From positions 180,800 through 244,799 of the forward strand of contig NZ_JABFTT010000007.1 in NCBI RefSeq assembly GCF_021404465.1: a stretch of DNA of 64,000 bases. Reading direction: 5' to 3'. The DNA comes from Billgrantia zhangzhouensis (GTDB lineage: Bacteria > Pseudomonadota > Gammaproteobacteria > Pseudomonadales > Halomonadaceae). Of this stretch, positions 48,215-58,096 are shown one piece after another. Numbering within the stretch: position 1 is the first letter of the stretch; the number at the start of each line of letters is the position of its first letter. A program made the position numbers and the translations under genes. The notes below the pieces were generated by a model that saw nothing but the letters and a program-made list of their open reading frames with translations, was not told the DNA's origin and searched no databases.

Positions 48215-51178
48215 ATGGCGAACTGCACGATTGTGCTCGACGGTGAGCGCCTGCGAGGCAGGGCCGACGAGCCGCTGGTCGATTTCCTCAAGGCGCAGGG
48301 CATCGATCTGCCGCACGTCTGTTATCACCCTTCGCTGGGTGCGCTCGAAACCTGCGATGCCTGCTGGGTCGAGGTCGACGGTGAACTCAAGCGCGGTTGT
48401 ACGCTGAAGAGTGCCGATGGCCTGAGGGTCGATACTCGCGGCGCGCATGTCAGGGCCGCCCGCGAGGAGGGCATGGACCGCTTGCTGGCCAAGCATGAAC
48501 TCTACTGTACGGTATGCGAGAACAACAACGGCGACTGTACGCTCCACAACACCATGGTGGACATGCAGATCCCCATCCAGCGCTACGAGTTTCAGCGCAA
48601 GCCCCATGAGAAGGACACCTCGAGCCCTTTCTACACCTACGATCCCGATCAATGCATTCTCTGCGGCCGCTGCGTGGAGGCGTGCCAGAACGTTGAGGTC
48701 AACGAGACGCTCTCCATCGACTTTGCCAGCGATAATCCACGCGTGCTGTGGGACGGCGGCAAGGAGATCAACGATTCCAGCTGCGTACACTGCGGCCACT
48801 GTGTCACGGTTTGCCCCTGCAATGCGCTGATGGAGAACAGCATGAACGGCAAGGCGGGGCCGTTCTCCGCCATGCCCTGGTCGCTCAAGCGGCCGATGAT
48901 CGAGGTCGTCAAGAAACTCGAGACGACGACGGGAGCAGTGCCGGTATCCGGGCTCTCGGAAATCGACATGCATCTGCGTCAGCCCGAGATCAAGTGTACC
49001 AAGACGGTGTGCACTTACTGCGGTGTTGGCTGCTCGTTCGAGATGTGGACCCGCGATCGTCATATCCTGAAGGTGCAGCCGGTACCTGAAGCGCCGGCCA
49101 ACGGCATCTCTACCTGCATCAAGGGCAAGTTTGCCTGGGACTTCGTCAATAGTGAGAAGCGCCTTACCATGCCTTTGATCCGCGACAACGGTCGCTTTCG
49201 CGAGGCGGACTGGGACGAGGCGCTCGATCTGGTAGCGCGCCGCCTGCTCGAGGTGCGCGACGCCCACGGTCCGGATAGCCTGGGTTTCATCGGCTCGAGC
49301 AAGGGCACCAATGAGCAGGCCTATCTGGTTCAGAAGATAGCTCGGCGCATCATCGGCACCAACAATGTCGACAACTCGTCGCGCTACTGCCAGAACCCCG
49401 CGACTAAAGGGCTGTTCCGCACCGTCGGTTACGGCGGTGACGCGGGTTCCATAAAAGACATCGAGCAGGCCGAGGTGGTAGTGATCGTTGGCAGCAACAC
49501 TGCCGAGAACCACCCGGTGATCGCCGCCCGCATCAAGGCGGCGCAGAAGCTGCGCGGACAGAAGCTGATCGTGATCGATCCGCGCAAGCACGAGATGGCC
49601 GAGCGGGCGGATCTTTTCCTGCGGCCGAAGTCGGGCACAGATCTGCTTTGGGCCTCGGCGCTGTCACGTTACATGTTCGACCACGACCTGGCTGATCGTG
49701 AGTTTCTCGAGCGCTGGGTCAACGGTGTGAAGGAATACCGCGATTCGCTTGCTCCCTTCACCCTGGAATTTGCCGAGACCGAGACGGGCATCGAGCGCCA
49801 GGATCTCGTCGAGGCCGCCGAAATCATCGGCAGGGCGAAGAGTGTCTGCCTTCTGTGGGCCATGGGTATCACTCAGCACAGCCGCGGCTCGGACGCCAGC
49901 ACGGCACTTTCCAACCTGCTGCTTGTTACCGGCAACTACGGCAAACCGGGTACCGGTGGCTATCCCATGCGTGGCCACAATAACGTGCAGGGTGCCAGCG
50001 ACTTCGGCTGCCTGCGCGACCGCTATCCGGGCTATGGCCACGTCTCCGACAATGAAGCGCGCGAGCGCTGGGCGGAGGGCTGGGGCATCTCACCCGATGA
50101 ACTCTCCGATGAGCCGGGCTACGGCAATTTTCTGATGGTTCAGGCAGCAGACGAGCGGGAAATCAAGGCCATGTACATCGTCGGTGAGGAGACAGCCTTT
50201 TCGGATTCCAATACGCACAATGTGCACACGGCCTTCGAGAAGCTCGATTTCATGGTGGTGCAGGACGTTTTTCTAAGTCGTACTGCCGAATTTGCCGACG
50301 TGGTGTTGCCCGCCTGTCCCAGCGTCGAACAGGAGGGCACCTACGTGAATACCGAGCGGCGTATCCAGCGCTCCTACCAGGTGCTGGAGCCACTCGGCGA
50401 TAGCCGTCCCGACTGGCGCATTCTTACCGATGTCGCCGCTCGCATGGGTCACGACTGGGGCTATACCCATCCATCCCAGGTCATGGCGGAGTGTGCCCGC
50501 ATCGCGCCCATGTTCGCCGGCGTCAGCTATGAGCGGCTCGAGGGTTGGAAGTCGCAGCTGTGGCCGGTAGCCGAGGATGGCACCGACTCGCCGCTCCTCT
50601 ACACCGACGGCTTCGCCAACGAGGACGGCAGGGCCAACCTGTATGTATTGGAATGGCTGCCGCCCGAGGAGGCTCCGGATGAGGAATACGATCTGCTGCT
50701 CGATAACGGCCGCCTGCGTGAGCAGTTTCAGGGCACCAACCAGACCGGTCGTACCGAGGGCATCTGGCAGCAGATTCCACACGGCTTCGTCGAAGTCAGC
50801 CCCGAACTTGCCGCCGAACGCGGTATCGAGGAGGGCACCTGGGTACGGGTTAGCTCGCGTCGTGACAGCCTCGAGTTTCCAGCGGTGATCACCGACCGTG
50901 TGCGTGGCAAGACGCTGTTCATGCCCATCCATTTCGGCAAGCCTGGCGTCAACCTGTTGACCGGTGAGCACAACGACCCTGACGTGCAGACACCGGCCTT
51001 CAAGGAGACCGCCGTCAAGTTGGAAGTCCTCGACAGGCGCGGCGATCCCCCGCTACCCGCCCACAACTATCGGTTTGGCCATCCGACGCCGACGACGGGC
51101 GTCGAGGTCGAGGTGAAGTGGGGACGGGGAGATTACACGCTGCCGCCCGCCCAGCAATCCAACCCGAGGAAGATGTAA
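48215..51178 (+). CDS. Molybdopterin oxidoreductase, formate-dehydrogenase-like alpha subunit (YjgC/YrhE type)
   Basis: Protein of 987 residues. N-terminus: NuoG-like [2Fe-2S] (HVCYH...CDAC...GC), His-Cys3 cluster (ELYCTVCENNNGDC), two ferredoxin clusters (CILCGRCVEAC; CVHCGHCVTVC). Then a FdhF-like molybdopterin domain with its own cluster (CTYCGVGC) and a C-terminal MGD-binding domain. The Mo ligand is Cys392 in SSRYCQNPA; the histidine that follows Sec/Cys in canonical formate dehydrogenases is Gln393 here, as I recall it also is in Bacillus YjgC. GGGAG lies about 9 bases before the ATG. No signal peptide, so cytoplasmic. Paired by a TAATG junction with a DUF1641 gene. Formate is the likely but unproven substrate. 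Confidence 0.88.
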   Translation: MANCTIVLDGERLRGRADEPLVDFLKAQGIDLPHVCYHPSLGALETCDACWVEVDGELKRGCTLKSADGLRVDTRGAHVRAAREEGMDRLLAKHELYCTVCENNNGDCTLHNTMVDMQIPIQRYEFQRKPHEKDTSSPFYTYDPDQCILCGRCVEACQNVEVNETLSIDFASDNPRVLWDGGKEINDSSCVHCGHCVTVCPCNALMENSMNGKAGPFSAMPWSLKRPMIEVVKKLETTTGAVPVSGLSEIDMHLRQPEIKCTKTVCTYCGVGCSFEMWTRDRHILKVQPVPEAPANGISTCIKGKFAWDFVNSEKRLTMPLIRDNGRFREADWDEALDLVARRLLEVRDAHGPDSLGFIGSSKGTNEQAYLVQKIARRIIGTNNVDNSSRYCQNPATKGLFRTVGYGGDAGSIKDIEQAEVVVIVGSNTAENHPVIAARIKAAQKLRGQKLIVIDPRKHEMAERADLFLRPKSGTDLLWASALSRYMFDHDLADREFLERWVNGVKEYRDSLAPFTLEFAETETGIERQDLVEAAEIIGRAKSVCLLWAMGITQHSRGSDASTALSNLLLVTGNYGKPGTGGYPMRGHNNVQGASDFGCLRDRYPGYGHVSDNEARERWAEGWGISPDELSDEPGYGNFLMVQAADEREIKAMYIVGEETAFSDSNTHNVHTAFEKLDFMVVQDVFLSRTAEFADVVLPACPSVEQEGTYVNTERRIQRSYQVLEPLGDSRPDWRILTDVAARMGHDWGYTHPSQVMAECARIAPMFAGVSYERLEGWKSQLWPVAEDGTDSPLLYTDGFANEDGRANLYVLEWLPPEEAPDEEYDLLLDNGRLREQFQGTNQTGRTEGIWQQIPHGFVEVSPELAAERGIEEGTWVRVSSRRDSLEFPAVITDRVRGKTLFMPIHFGKPGVNLLTGEHNDPDVQTPAFKETAVKLEVLDRRGDPPLPAHNYRFGHPTPTTGVEVEVKWGRGDYTLPPAQQSNPRKM

Positions 51179-51663
51179 TGGCCGAACGAATCTCGCATGA
51201 CGTGACGCCGCCCAGAATCGGCCCTGATGCTCACGAGGAGCTCGAGCAGTTGCTGCAGACGCTGCATGAGCATGGTGTGCTGCGCCTGGCCAAGGACGTG
51301 GTGGGGGCCAATACCTCGATCGCCAGTGTCGTCATGGATGGCCTGGGCAAGGAGTCCACTCTCAACGCCATCCAGAACCTGGCCATTCTTGGCATGATGC
51401 TATCGGAGATACCGCCGGATCGCTTCTATCGCGTAACGTTTGCCCTCAGGGAGGCACTGGATCGGATTGGCCAGTACCAGCCCGGCGAGGAAGGCGGCGA
51501 TGCGCCTGGCGTCAGCGGTGCCTACCGCATGCTCAACGACGATGAGCTGTGGCGAGCGGTGGCACCGCTGGTGGAGGGGGTCAAGGCATTTGCCGAGCGC
51601 CTCGACAAACCGATCGATAAGCCGGTCAGCGATTACTTCGGCAAGCCGACTAGCGGCCCTTGA
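51178..51663 (+). CDS. DUF1641 protein, partner of the molybdoenzyme
   Basis: Protein of 161 residues. The DUF1641 core (HEHGVLRLAKDVVGANTSIASVVMDGLGKE) is at about residues 35-75, followed by a hydrophobic segment (NLAILGMMLSEIP). Pairs of this kind (YjgC/YjgD, YrhE/YrhD in Bacillus) are known, and the DUF1641 partner has been proposed to connect the enzyme to the membrane quinone pool. The start overlaps the upstream stop by one base, and a GAGGAAG ribosome binding site lies inside the upstream gene. Confidence 0.85.
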   Translation: MAERISHDVTPPRIGPDAHEELEQLLQTLHEHGVLRLAKDVVGANTSIASVVMDGLGKESTLNAIQNLAILGMMLSEIPPDRFYRVTFALREALDRIGQYQPGEEGGDAPGVSGAYRMLNDDELWRAVAPLVEGVKAFAERLDKPIDKPVSDYFGKPTSGP

Positions 51664-51751
51664 CCATCATCCATTGATGGTCGGCCACAGGTCTTCGACT
51701 TGGGGCGTGTCGCTCCCATGGCCGGAATACCCTTTTGACGTTATGCTATTT

Positions 51752-52792
<1,041 letters not shown>

Positions 52793-52803
52793 GAGCGACC
52801 AGG

Positions 52804-52829
52804 CAAGGCGGGCCGCTTGGCCCGCCTTG
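52804..52829. terminator. Hairpin between convergent cysB and cysH
   Basis: CAAGGCGGGCC pairs with GGCCCGCCTTG around GCTT: an 11-bp perfect stem 11 bases after cysB. No T-run follows. It sits between two converging genes and may serve both as terminator. Confidence 0.6.
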
Positions 52830-52851
52830 GTCGGAGAGAGGGTGGAGGGAA

Positions 52852-53469
52852 TCAGTGCTGCAGGTGCAATCCGCACTCGCGCTTCGCTTCCACCTTGGTG
52901 GGATCGAAGTAATCGAACTCGTTGGGCAGGTCGTGCTGCTGCAGGTACTGATAGAGCTCCTTGGCGCTCCAGTGCAGCAAAGGGGAGATCTTGAGCAGCC
53001 CATCGGCGTTGCGGCTGGCAGGCTGCATGCGGGCACGTTCGGGGGTGTCCTCGGCGCGCAGCGCCGTGAACCACACGTCCGGGGCCATTTCGCGTAGCGC
53101 CCGCTCGAACGGTTCCAGCTTGACCTCTCGCGTGAATGCCTCGTGGCGCGGGTCGTCGATGCCCGGCATGGCGCCATCCACTGCTTCACGGTGGGCGCGG
53201 GTGCGCTGCGGTATATAGCTGACCAGGTTGAGGTCGAGCCGCTTGACCAGTGCGTCGGCGAAGCGATAGGTCGCTTCCGTATTGTAGCCGTGATCCATCC
53301 AGACCACCGGAATGTCGGGCCGCTGTTGCGTCACCATATGCAGAATGACCGCCTCGAAGGGGCGGAAATTGGTGGTGACGATAGGGCGCTGGCCCTGCGT
53401 CAGAGCCCAGAGAATCAGCCCATCGGGGTCGCTGCCCAGTTCCTGATTGATCGCATCGAGTGCTGCCAT
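52852..53469 (-). CDS. cysH: CysH-family phosphoadenylyl-sulfate reductase, compact variant
   Basis: PP-loop fold protein of 205 residues. HMVTQQRPDIPVVWMDHGYNTEATYRFAD, WFTALRAEDTPERAR and the catalytic-cysteine tail KRECGLH place it with PAPS reductases of the E. coli type (no APS-reductase CC/CxxC motifs). Two things are odd. The phosphate loop reads TTNFRPFEAV where E. coli has SSSFGIQAA. The about 25 residues with SVGDxHTT that precede ECGLH in E. coli are missing. GGAG lies 7 bases before the ATG. The neighbour cysB supports a sulfur role, but activity on PAPS should not be assumed. Confidence 0.72.
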   Translation of the reverse strand: MAALDAINQELGSDPDGLILWALTQGQRPIVTTNFRPFEAVILHMVTQQRPDIPVVWMDHGYNTEATYRFADALVKRLDLNLVSYIPQRTRAHREAVDGAMPGIDDPRHEAFTREVKLEPFERALREMAPDVWFTALRAEDTPERARMQPASRNADGLLKISPLLHWSAKELYQYLQQHDLPNEFDYFDPTKVEAKRECGLHLQH

Positions 53470-53590
53470 GATGGCTCCAGAGTCGTTGACTGTGTTGGGC
53501 CATACCCTACCAAAGGCGGCTTACAGGGCCCCAATATCGTTTCATTGGATAAATATAGCCAAAAGAAAGATAAAAGGGCTCTTCTTATTC

Positions 53591-54964
53591 CTAGTGGTAC
53601 TTTGGCTTGGCCAGTGCCTGCATGAGGTGACGAATTTTGTCCAGGGTCTCGACGTATTCGGCCTCGACGTTGGAGTCGGCCACCAGCCCGCCGCCGCCCC
53701 ACAGATGGATGCGCTCCCCGTCGGCCACGGCGGTGCGGATGGCGATGGAGGTATCCATGTTGCCGCGTACGTCGACGAAGCCCAGGCTGCCGCAGTACAC
53801 GCTTCTGCGGCTCGGTTCCAGTTCGTCGATGATCTGCATCGCTCGTACCTTGGGTGCGCCGGTGATCGAGCCGCCGGGAAAGGCGGCCGCCAGCAAGTCC
53901 AGCGGACGTTTTCCCGCCGCCAATCTGCCACACACGACGCTGACCAGGTGATGCACGTTGGCGTAGCTCTCGAGGCCGCACAGCTGCGGCACCCGCACAC
54001 TGCCTGGCCGGCACACGCGGCCCAGGTCGTTGCGCAGTAGATCGACGATCATCACGTTCTCGGCGCGGTCCTTGAGGCTCGAGATCAGCTCCATGGCCAA
54101 CTGCCGATCCTCTTCGAGCGTGCTGCCCCGGGGGCGAGTGCCCTTGATCGGGCGTGTCTCGACGTGGCCGTCCGACTCGCACAACAGGAAGCGCTCGGGG
54201 GAGAGGGACAGAATGGCTTGCTCGCCTCGCTCTGAGGGCCAGGCCATGTAGCCGGCAAAAGGAGTGGGCGTGGCCAGGCGCAGGCGCAGGTAAGCGTCCC
54301 AGAGATCGCCGCTGTACGGTGCGCTGAAGCGCTGCGCCAGATTGATCTGGTAGCAGTCGCCGGCCCGAATGTACTCCTGCACGGCAGCAAACCGTCTGGC
54401 ATAACCGCTGCGATCCATCTCGCCTTCGAAAGGGGCGAGCAGCCCGAAGGCCGAGATGGGGCCAGCGGTGCGGCGCAGCCAGTCCGTGACCTGCATGCGC
54501 CTCTCGGCCGTCGCTACCAGCCAGCTTTCTTGACGCTGATGATCTTGAATCAGCGCCCAGTCGTAGAGTCCCGTACGGCAGACAGGCAAGGAGACTCTCT
54601 CATGGGCCGAGTTGCCTACCGGCTCGAGAGAGCGGCCCAGGTCGTAGCCCCAGTAGCCGATCAGGCCACCGAGAAAGGGCAGCTCGCTGGACGGTACATC
54701 GAGAGGCAGGCTCTCCAGCAGGGTTTGCTGGGCCATGAAAGGGTCATGGCCTTGCTGCACCTCGCCGTCGATACGGATGACTCCTTTGCCGTCGACGGTG
54801 AGCGCCGACACGGGGTCGCAGCTGATGATGTCGTAGCGACCCCCCGGTGCGGCAGGCTTGCCGCTGTCGAGCAGGACCGCTCCGGGGCGTTGGCGCAGCG
54901 CCCCAAAATAGGCGAGCGGATCGTCCTGATAGGGGAACGGGGTAATGTGGAGTCTTGCTATCAT
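53591..54964 (-). CDS. pabB: Aminodeoxychorismate synthase component I
   Basis: Converts chorismate plus ammonia to 4-amino-4-deoxychorismate for folate. The 457-residue protein has the chorismate-binding domain with PIKGTRPRG, whose lysine marks PabB against TrpE, plus VDLLRNDLGRVC and PGGSITGAPKVRAM. The N-terminal part is shorter than in TrpE. The ammonia-supplying partner is not adjacent; trpG at 36.8 kb could serve both. Divergent from the prp regulator with a 234-base gap. Confidence 0.94.
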   Translation of the reverse strand: MIARLHITPFPYQDDPLAYFGALRQRPGAVLLDSGKPAAPGGRYDIISCDPVSALTVDGKGVIRIDGEVQQGHDPFMAQQTLLESLPLDVPSSELPFLGGLIGYWGYDLGRSLEPVGNSAHERVSLPVCRTGLYDWALIQDHQRQESWLVATAERRMQVTDWLRRTAGPISAFGLLAPFEGEMDRSGYARRFAAVQEYIRAGDCYQINLAQRFSAPYSGDLWDAYLRLRLATPTPFAGYMAWPSERGEQAILSLSPERFLLCESDGHVETRPIKGTRPRGSTLEEDRQLAMELISSLKDRAENVMIVDLLRNDLGRVCRPGSVRVPQLCGLESYANVHHLVSVVCGRLAAGKRPLDLLAAAFPGGSITGAPKVRAMQIIDELEPSRRSVYCGSLGFVDVRGNMDTSIAIRTAVADGERIHLWGGGGLVADSNVEAEYVETLDKIRHLMQALAKPKYH

Positions 54965-55065
54965 GAGGGGGCCTTTCAGAACCGGCCACCCATTCTAGGG
55001 GGCAGAGTGCGTTTTGTCGTGAGAGTCGTTGGTCTGTTAATGATTTTCCCATCAACGCTGGCCGG

Positions 55066-55077
55066 ATTGTCGACAGC
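55066..55077. promoter_or_regulatory. GntR-type palindrome, distal copy
   Basis: ATTGTCGACAGC matches the proximal palindrome at 55183-55194 in 10 of 12 positions. It lies in the pabB-gntR intergenic region, 133 bases upstream of the regulator start and 102 bases from the pabB start. The core TTGTCGACA fits the TNGT...ACNA pattern of FadR-type (FCD) GntR proteins. Confidence 0.5.
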
Positions 55078-55157
55078 GTGGGCGGTATTTTGTCAGTCGC
55101 TTACAACCAAAGGCGAAGCATGTCGCGGTAACTGGGTGGTTGACCGACAAGGAGGCA

Positions 55158-55202
55158 ATGTCTAAAGTCACCTTATCTCTTGATTGTCGACAATTGCCAT
55201 GA
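55158..55202 (+). CDS. Possible 14-codon upstream ORF overlapping the gntR start
   Basis: [14 protein letters not shown] starts at 55158 after AAGGAGGCA and its TGA overlaps the ATG of the regulator by the ATGA arrangement. The regulator itself has no ribosome binding site, so translation through this short ORF would explain how it is made. The spacing between GGAGG and the ATG is only 2 bases, which weakens the case. Confidence 0.35.
   Translation: MSKVTLSLDCRQLP
55183..55194. promoter_or_regulatory. GntR-type palindrome, proximal copy
   Basis: ATTGTCGACAAT is a perfect 12-base palindrome ending 5 bases before the regulator ATG. Position over the translation start suggests autorepression. 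It lies inside the 14-codon upstream ORF. Confidence 0.6.
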
Positions 55203-55909
55203 ACCCAGTCGCTCCTGAACAAACGTCTCCTGAAGTCCGCACGCTGGCCGAACGTGTCTTCCATCAACTGCAGGATGCCATCGTCCGTGGTGAGCTGGCA
55301 CCGGGCAGCAAGATCACCGAGCCGGGCCTGTCGAAGACCTACGGCATCTCCCGTGGCCCGTTGCGTGAGGCGATGCGTCGCCTGGAGGCCCATCGCCTGA
55401 TCGAACGTGTACCCCATGTCGGGGCTCGGGTAGTCAAGCTCTCGATGAAGGAGCTACTGGAGCTGTTCGACGTCCGCGAGGCGCTGGAGAGTATGGCCGC
55501 ACGCCTGGCAGCTGAACACATGACCCGCGAGGAAATTGCCGGGCTACGTGAGGTGCTGGCATTGCACGAGCGTCAGGCCGACCTCAAGAGCGGCGAGGCC
55601 TACTACCAGCGCGAGGGTGATCTCGATTTCCATTATCGCATCGTACAAGGCAGCCACAACCGCATGTTGATGACCATGCTGTGTGATGACCTCTACTACC
55701 TGGTGCGCCTCTACCGTACCCAATTCAGTGCTAGTGGTACACGACCTCAGCTCGCCTTCGTCGAACACCATCGTATCGTTGATGCCATCGAGGCGGGGGA
55801 TGCCGAATTGGCTGAGCTGCTGATGCGTCGACACGTCAGCGCTTCGCGCGCCAACGTGGCCGACCGCTACGCCGCCATACTCAAGCAGCAGGCCGAAGCG
55901 ACCGCTTGA
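55199..55909 (+). CDS. prpR: GntR-family (FCD domain) regulator of the methylcitrate cluster
   Basis: Regulator of 236 residues. The winged helix-turn-helix is at about residues 10-75 ([45 protein letters not shown]) and the all-helical FCD effector domain at about 90-220 with metal/ligand residues in [17 protein letters not shown] and [13 protein letters not shown]. It heads the prpB-prpC-acnD-prpF-prpD run, as in Pseudomonas, where such a GntR protein controls propionate use. The symbol follows that context; it is unrelated to the sigma54-type PrpR of enterics. Confidence 0.85.
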   Translation: MNPVAPEQTSPEVRTLAERVFHQLQDAIVRGELAPGSKITEPGLSKTYGISRGPLREAMRRLEAHRLIERVPHVGARVVKLSMKELLELFDVREALESMAARLAAEHMTREEIAGLREVLALHERQADLKSGEAYYQREGDLDFHYRIVQGSHNRMLMTMLCDDLYYLVRLYRTQFSASGTRPQLAFVEHHRIVDAIEAGDAELAELLMRRHVSASRANVADRYAAILKQQAEATA

Positions 55910-55941
55910 ACCTTGCCCGAACGACAGAGAGGAATCCGATC

Positions 55942-56847
55942 ATGACGCAACCCACCCCTGGCGCCCGCTTCCGTGCCGCACTCGAGGCCAACCGGCCGCT
56001 ACCCATCGTCGGTACCATCAACGCCTACACTGCGATGATGGCCGAGCGGGTCGGCCATCAGGCCATCTACCTGTCAGGCGGCGGCGTGGCCAATGCATCT
56101 TTCGGCCTGCCCGACCTGGGCATGACCACCATGAACGATGTGGTGCAGGATGCTCATCGCATCTGTGGCGCCACCGACCTGCCGCTACTGGTGGACATCG
56201 ATACCGGTTGGGGCGGGGCCTTCAACATAGCTCGCACTGTCAAGGAAATGCAGCGCGCCGGGGTGGCCGCCGTGCATCTTGAGGATCAGGTCGCGCAGAA
56301 GCGCTGCGGGCATCGTCCCAACAAGGAGATTGTCTCGAAGCAGGAGATGGTCGATCGCATCAAGGCCGCCGCCGACGCACGTATCGATCCCGACTTCACC
56401 CTGATCGCGCGCACCGACGCCTTCCAGAAGGAAGGGCTGGATGCCGCCATCGACCGCGCCAGCGCCTGCATCGAGGCCGGGGCCGATGCCATCTTCGCCG
56501 AGGCGGTGCATACCCTCGACGATTACCGGGCCTTCTGCCATCGCGTCGACGCGCCGATCCTGGCCAACATCACCGAATTCGGCGCCACGCCGCTGTTCAG
56601 CCAGCAGGAGCTCGCCGAAGTGGGCTGCCGCATGGTGCTCTACCCGCTGTCGGCCTTCCGCGCCATGAACGCGGCCGCATTGAAGGTCTATCAGAGCATT
56701 CACGACAAGGGGCATCAGCGTGACGTGGTCGAGCTGATGCAGACTCGTGACGAGCTTTACGATTTCCTCAACTACCACGCCTTCGAGCAGAAGCTCGATG
56801 CGCTGTTCGCGGAAAACCCGCTGGGCGGGAAAGGCTCGGGCGCCTGA
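55942..56847 (+). CDS. prpB: 2-methylisocitrate lyase
   Basis: Cleaves 2-methylisocitrate to pyruvate and succinate, last step of the methylcitrate cycle. The 301-residue TIM-barrel protein has the PEP-mutase/isocitrate-lyase signature [12 protein letters not shown] with catalytic Cys, preceded by [17 protein letters not shown] lies about 8 bases before the ATG at 55942; an earlier in-frame start within the regulator end is unlikely. It follows the regulator after 32 bases. Confidence 0.95.
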   Translation: MTQPTPGARFRAALEANRPLPIVGTINAYTAMMAERVGHQAIYLSGGGVANASFGLPDLGMTTMNDVVQDAHRICGATDLPLLVDIDTGWGGAFNIARTVKEMQRAGVAAVHLEDQVAQKRCGHRPNKEIVSKQEMVDRIKAAADARIDPDFTLIARTDAFQKEGLDAAIDRASACIEAGADAIFAEAVHTLDDYRAFCHRVDAPILANITEFGATPLFSQQELAEVGCRMVLYPLSAFRAMNAAALKVYQSIHDKGHQRDVVELMQTRDELYDFLNYHAFEQKLDALFAENPLGGKGSGA

Positions 56848-56895
56848 GCCTTCTCGTTACGACGACAAGAAAACGATAGCTCAAGGAGACACGAC

Positions 56896-58023
56896 ATGGC
56901 AGATAAACCTAACGCTGGCGCCGGCCTGCGGGGTCAAAGCGCAGGTAGCACGGCCCTGTGCACCGTCGGCAAGACCGGCTCCGGTCTGACCTATCGCGGC
57001 TTCGATATCAAAGAACTGGCCGAGAAGGCGAAATTCGAAGAAGTCGCCTACCTGTTGCTCAAGGGCAAGCTGCCCAACCAAGTCGAGCTCGACGCCTACA
57101 TCGGCAAGCTCAAGGGGCTGCGCGGCCTGCCGGCAGCGCTCAAGACCGTGCTCGAGCAGATTCCGGCCAGCGCCCACCCCATGGACGTGATGCGCACCGG
57201 GGCCTCCATGCTCGGCAACCTCGAGACCGAGGAGAGCTTCGAGGAGCAGCAGGACGTCTCCGACCGCCTGCTCGCCGTGCTACCTTCGATCATCTGCTAT
57301 TGGTACCGCTACAGCCATGACGGCGTACGCATCGAGACCGAGACCGACGACGAGTCGGTGGGCGCTCACTTTTTGCACCTGCTGCGCGGCGACGCGCCCT
57401 CCGAGCTGCACGCCCGGGTGATGAACGTCTCGCTGATCCTCTACGCCGAGCACGAATTCAACGCCTCGACCTTCACCGCGCGTGTGTGTGCCTCGACCCT
57501 TTCCGACATGCATTCCTGCGTCACCGGCGCCATCGGTTCGCTACGCGGCCCGCTGCATGGCGGCGCCAACGAGGCGGCCATGGACATGATCGAGAACTGG
57601 ACGTCGCCGGAAGAGGCCGAGCGCGAGATCATGGGCATGCTTGAGCGCAAAGAGAAGATCATGGGCTTTGGGCATGCGATCTATCGCGAGTCCGACCCGC
57701 GCAACGCCATCATCAAGGGTTGGTCGAAGAAGCTGGCCGAGGACGTGGATGACACGGTCCTGTATCCGGTGTCCGAACGCGTCGAGGAGGTGATGTGGCG
57801 CGAGAAGAAACTGTTCTGCAACGCCGACTTCTTCCACGCCAGCGCCTACCATTTCATGGACATTCCCACCAAGCTGTTCACGCCGATCTTCGTCTGCTCG
57901 CGCGTTACCGGCTGGTGTGCCCATGTTTTCGAGCAGCGCGCCAATAACCGTATCATTCGCCCCAGCGCCGACTACATCGGCCCGGAGAAGAGCCAATGGG
58001 TGCCGATCGAGGAGCGTGACTGA
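56896..58023 (+). CDS. prpC: 2-methylcitrate synthase
   Basis: Condenses propionyl-CoA with oxaloacetate. Citrate-synthase-fold enzyme of 375 residues, shorter than the hexameric GltA type. Visible motifs are GLTYRGFDIKELAEKAKFEEVAYLLL near the start, SLRGPLHGGANEAAMDM, and GFGHAIYRESDPRN with the conserved His and Asp. AAGGAGACACGAC precedes the ATG. The prp neighbours separate it from ordinary citrate synthase. Confidence 0.95.
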   Translation: MADKPNAGAGLRGQSAGSTALCTVGKTGSGLTYRGFDIKELAEKAKFEEVAYLLLKGKLPNQVELDAYIGKLKGLRGLPAALKTVLEQIPASAHPMDVMRTGASMLGNLETEESFEEQQDVSDRLLAVLPSIICYWYRYSHDGVRIETETDDESVGAHFLHLLRGDAPSELHARVMNVSLILYAEHEFNASTFTARVCASTLSDMHSCVTGAIGSLRGPLHGGANEAAMDMIENWTSPEEAEREIMGMLERKEKIMGFGHAIYRESDPRNAIIKGWSKKLAEDVDDTVLYPVSERVEEVMWREKKLFCNADFFHASAYHFMDIPTKLFTPIFVCSRVTGWCAHVFEQRANNRIIRPSADYIGPEKSQWVPIEERD

Positions 58024-58024
58024 A

Positions 58025-58055
58025 CCTGTACGTACAGGCGGCCTTCGGGCCGCCT
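58025..58055. repeat. Palindrome and UUCG hairpin between prpC and acnD
   Basis: CCTGTACGTACAGG (58025-58038) is a perfect 14-base palindrome. It overlaps a second hairpin, AGGCGGCC/GGCCGCCT with a TTCG tetraloop (58036-58055). No T-run follows. Likely an mRNA-processing or partial-termination structure inside the operon; the palindrome could also be a protein site. Confidence 0.5.
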
Positions 58056-58096
58056 CTCCCTTACCCGCTCCCACACCACGCGAAGACCGTCGACTC

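Noticed and set aside
48023..49591. 522-codon open frame on the minus strand opposite the molybdoenzyme gene
   Set aside because: Shadow frame; the plus-strand product has all Fe-S and molybdopterin motifs.
53470..53590. AT-rich gap between pabB and cysH as a possible small RNA gene
   Set aside because: It is only 121 bases and is adequately explained as the cysH promoter region plus the end of pabB; the only inverted repeat (CCAAT/ATTGG) is 5 bp.
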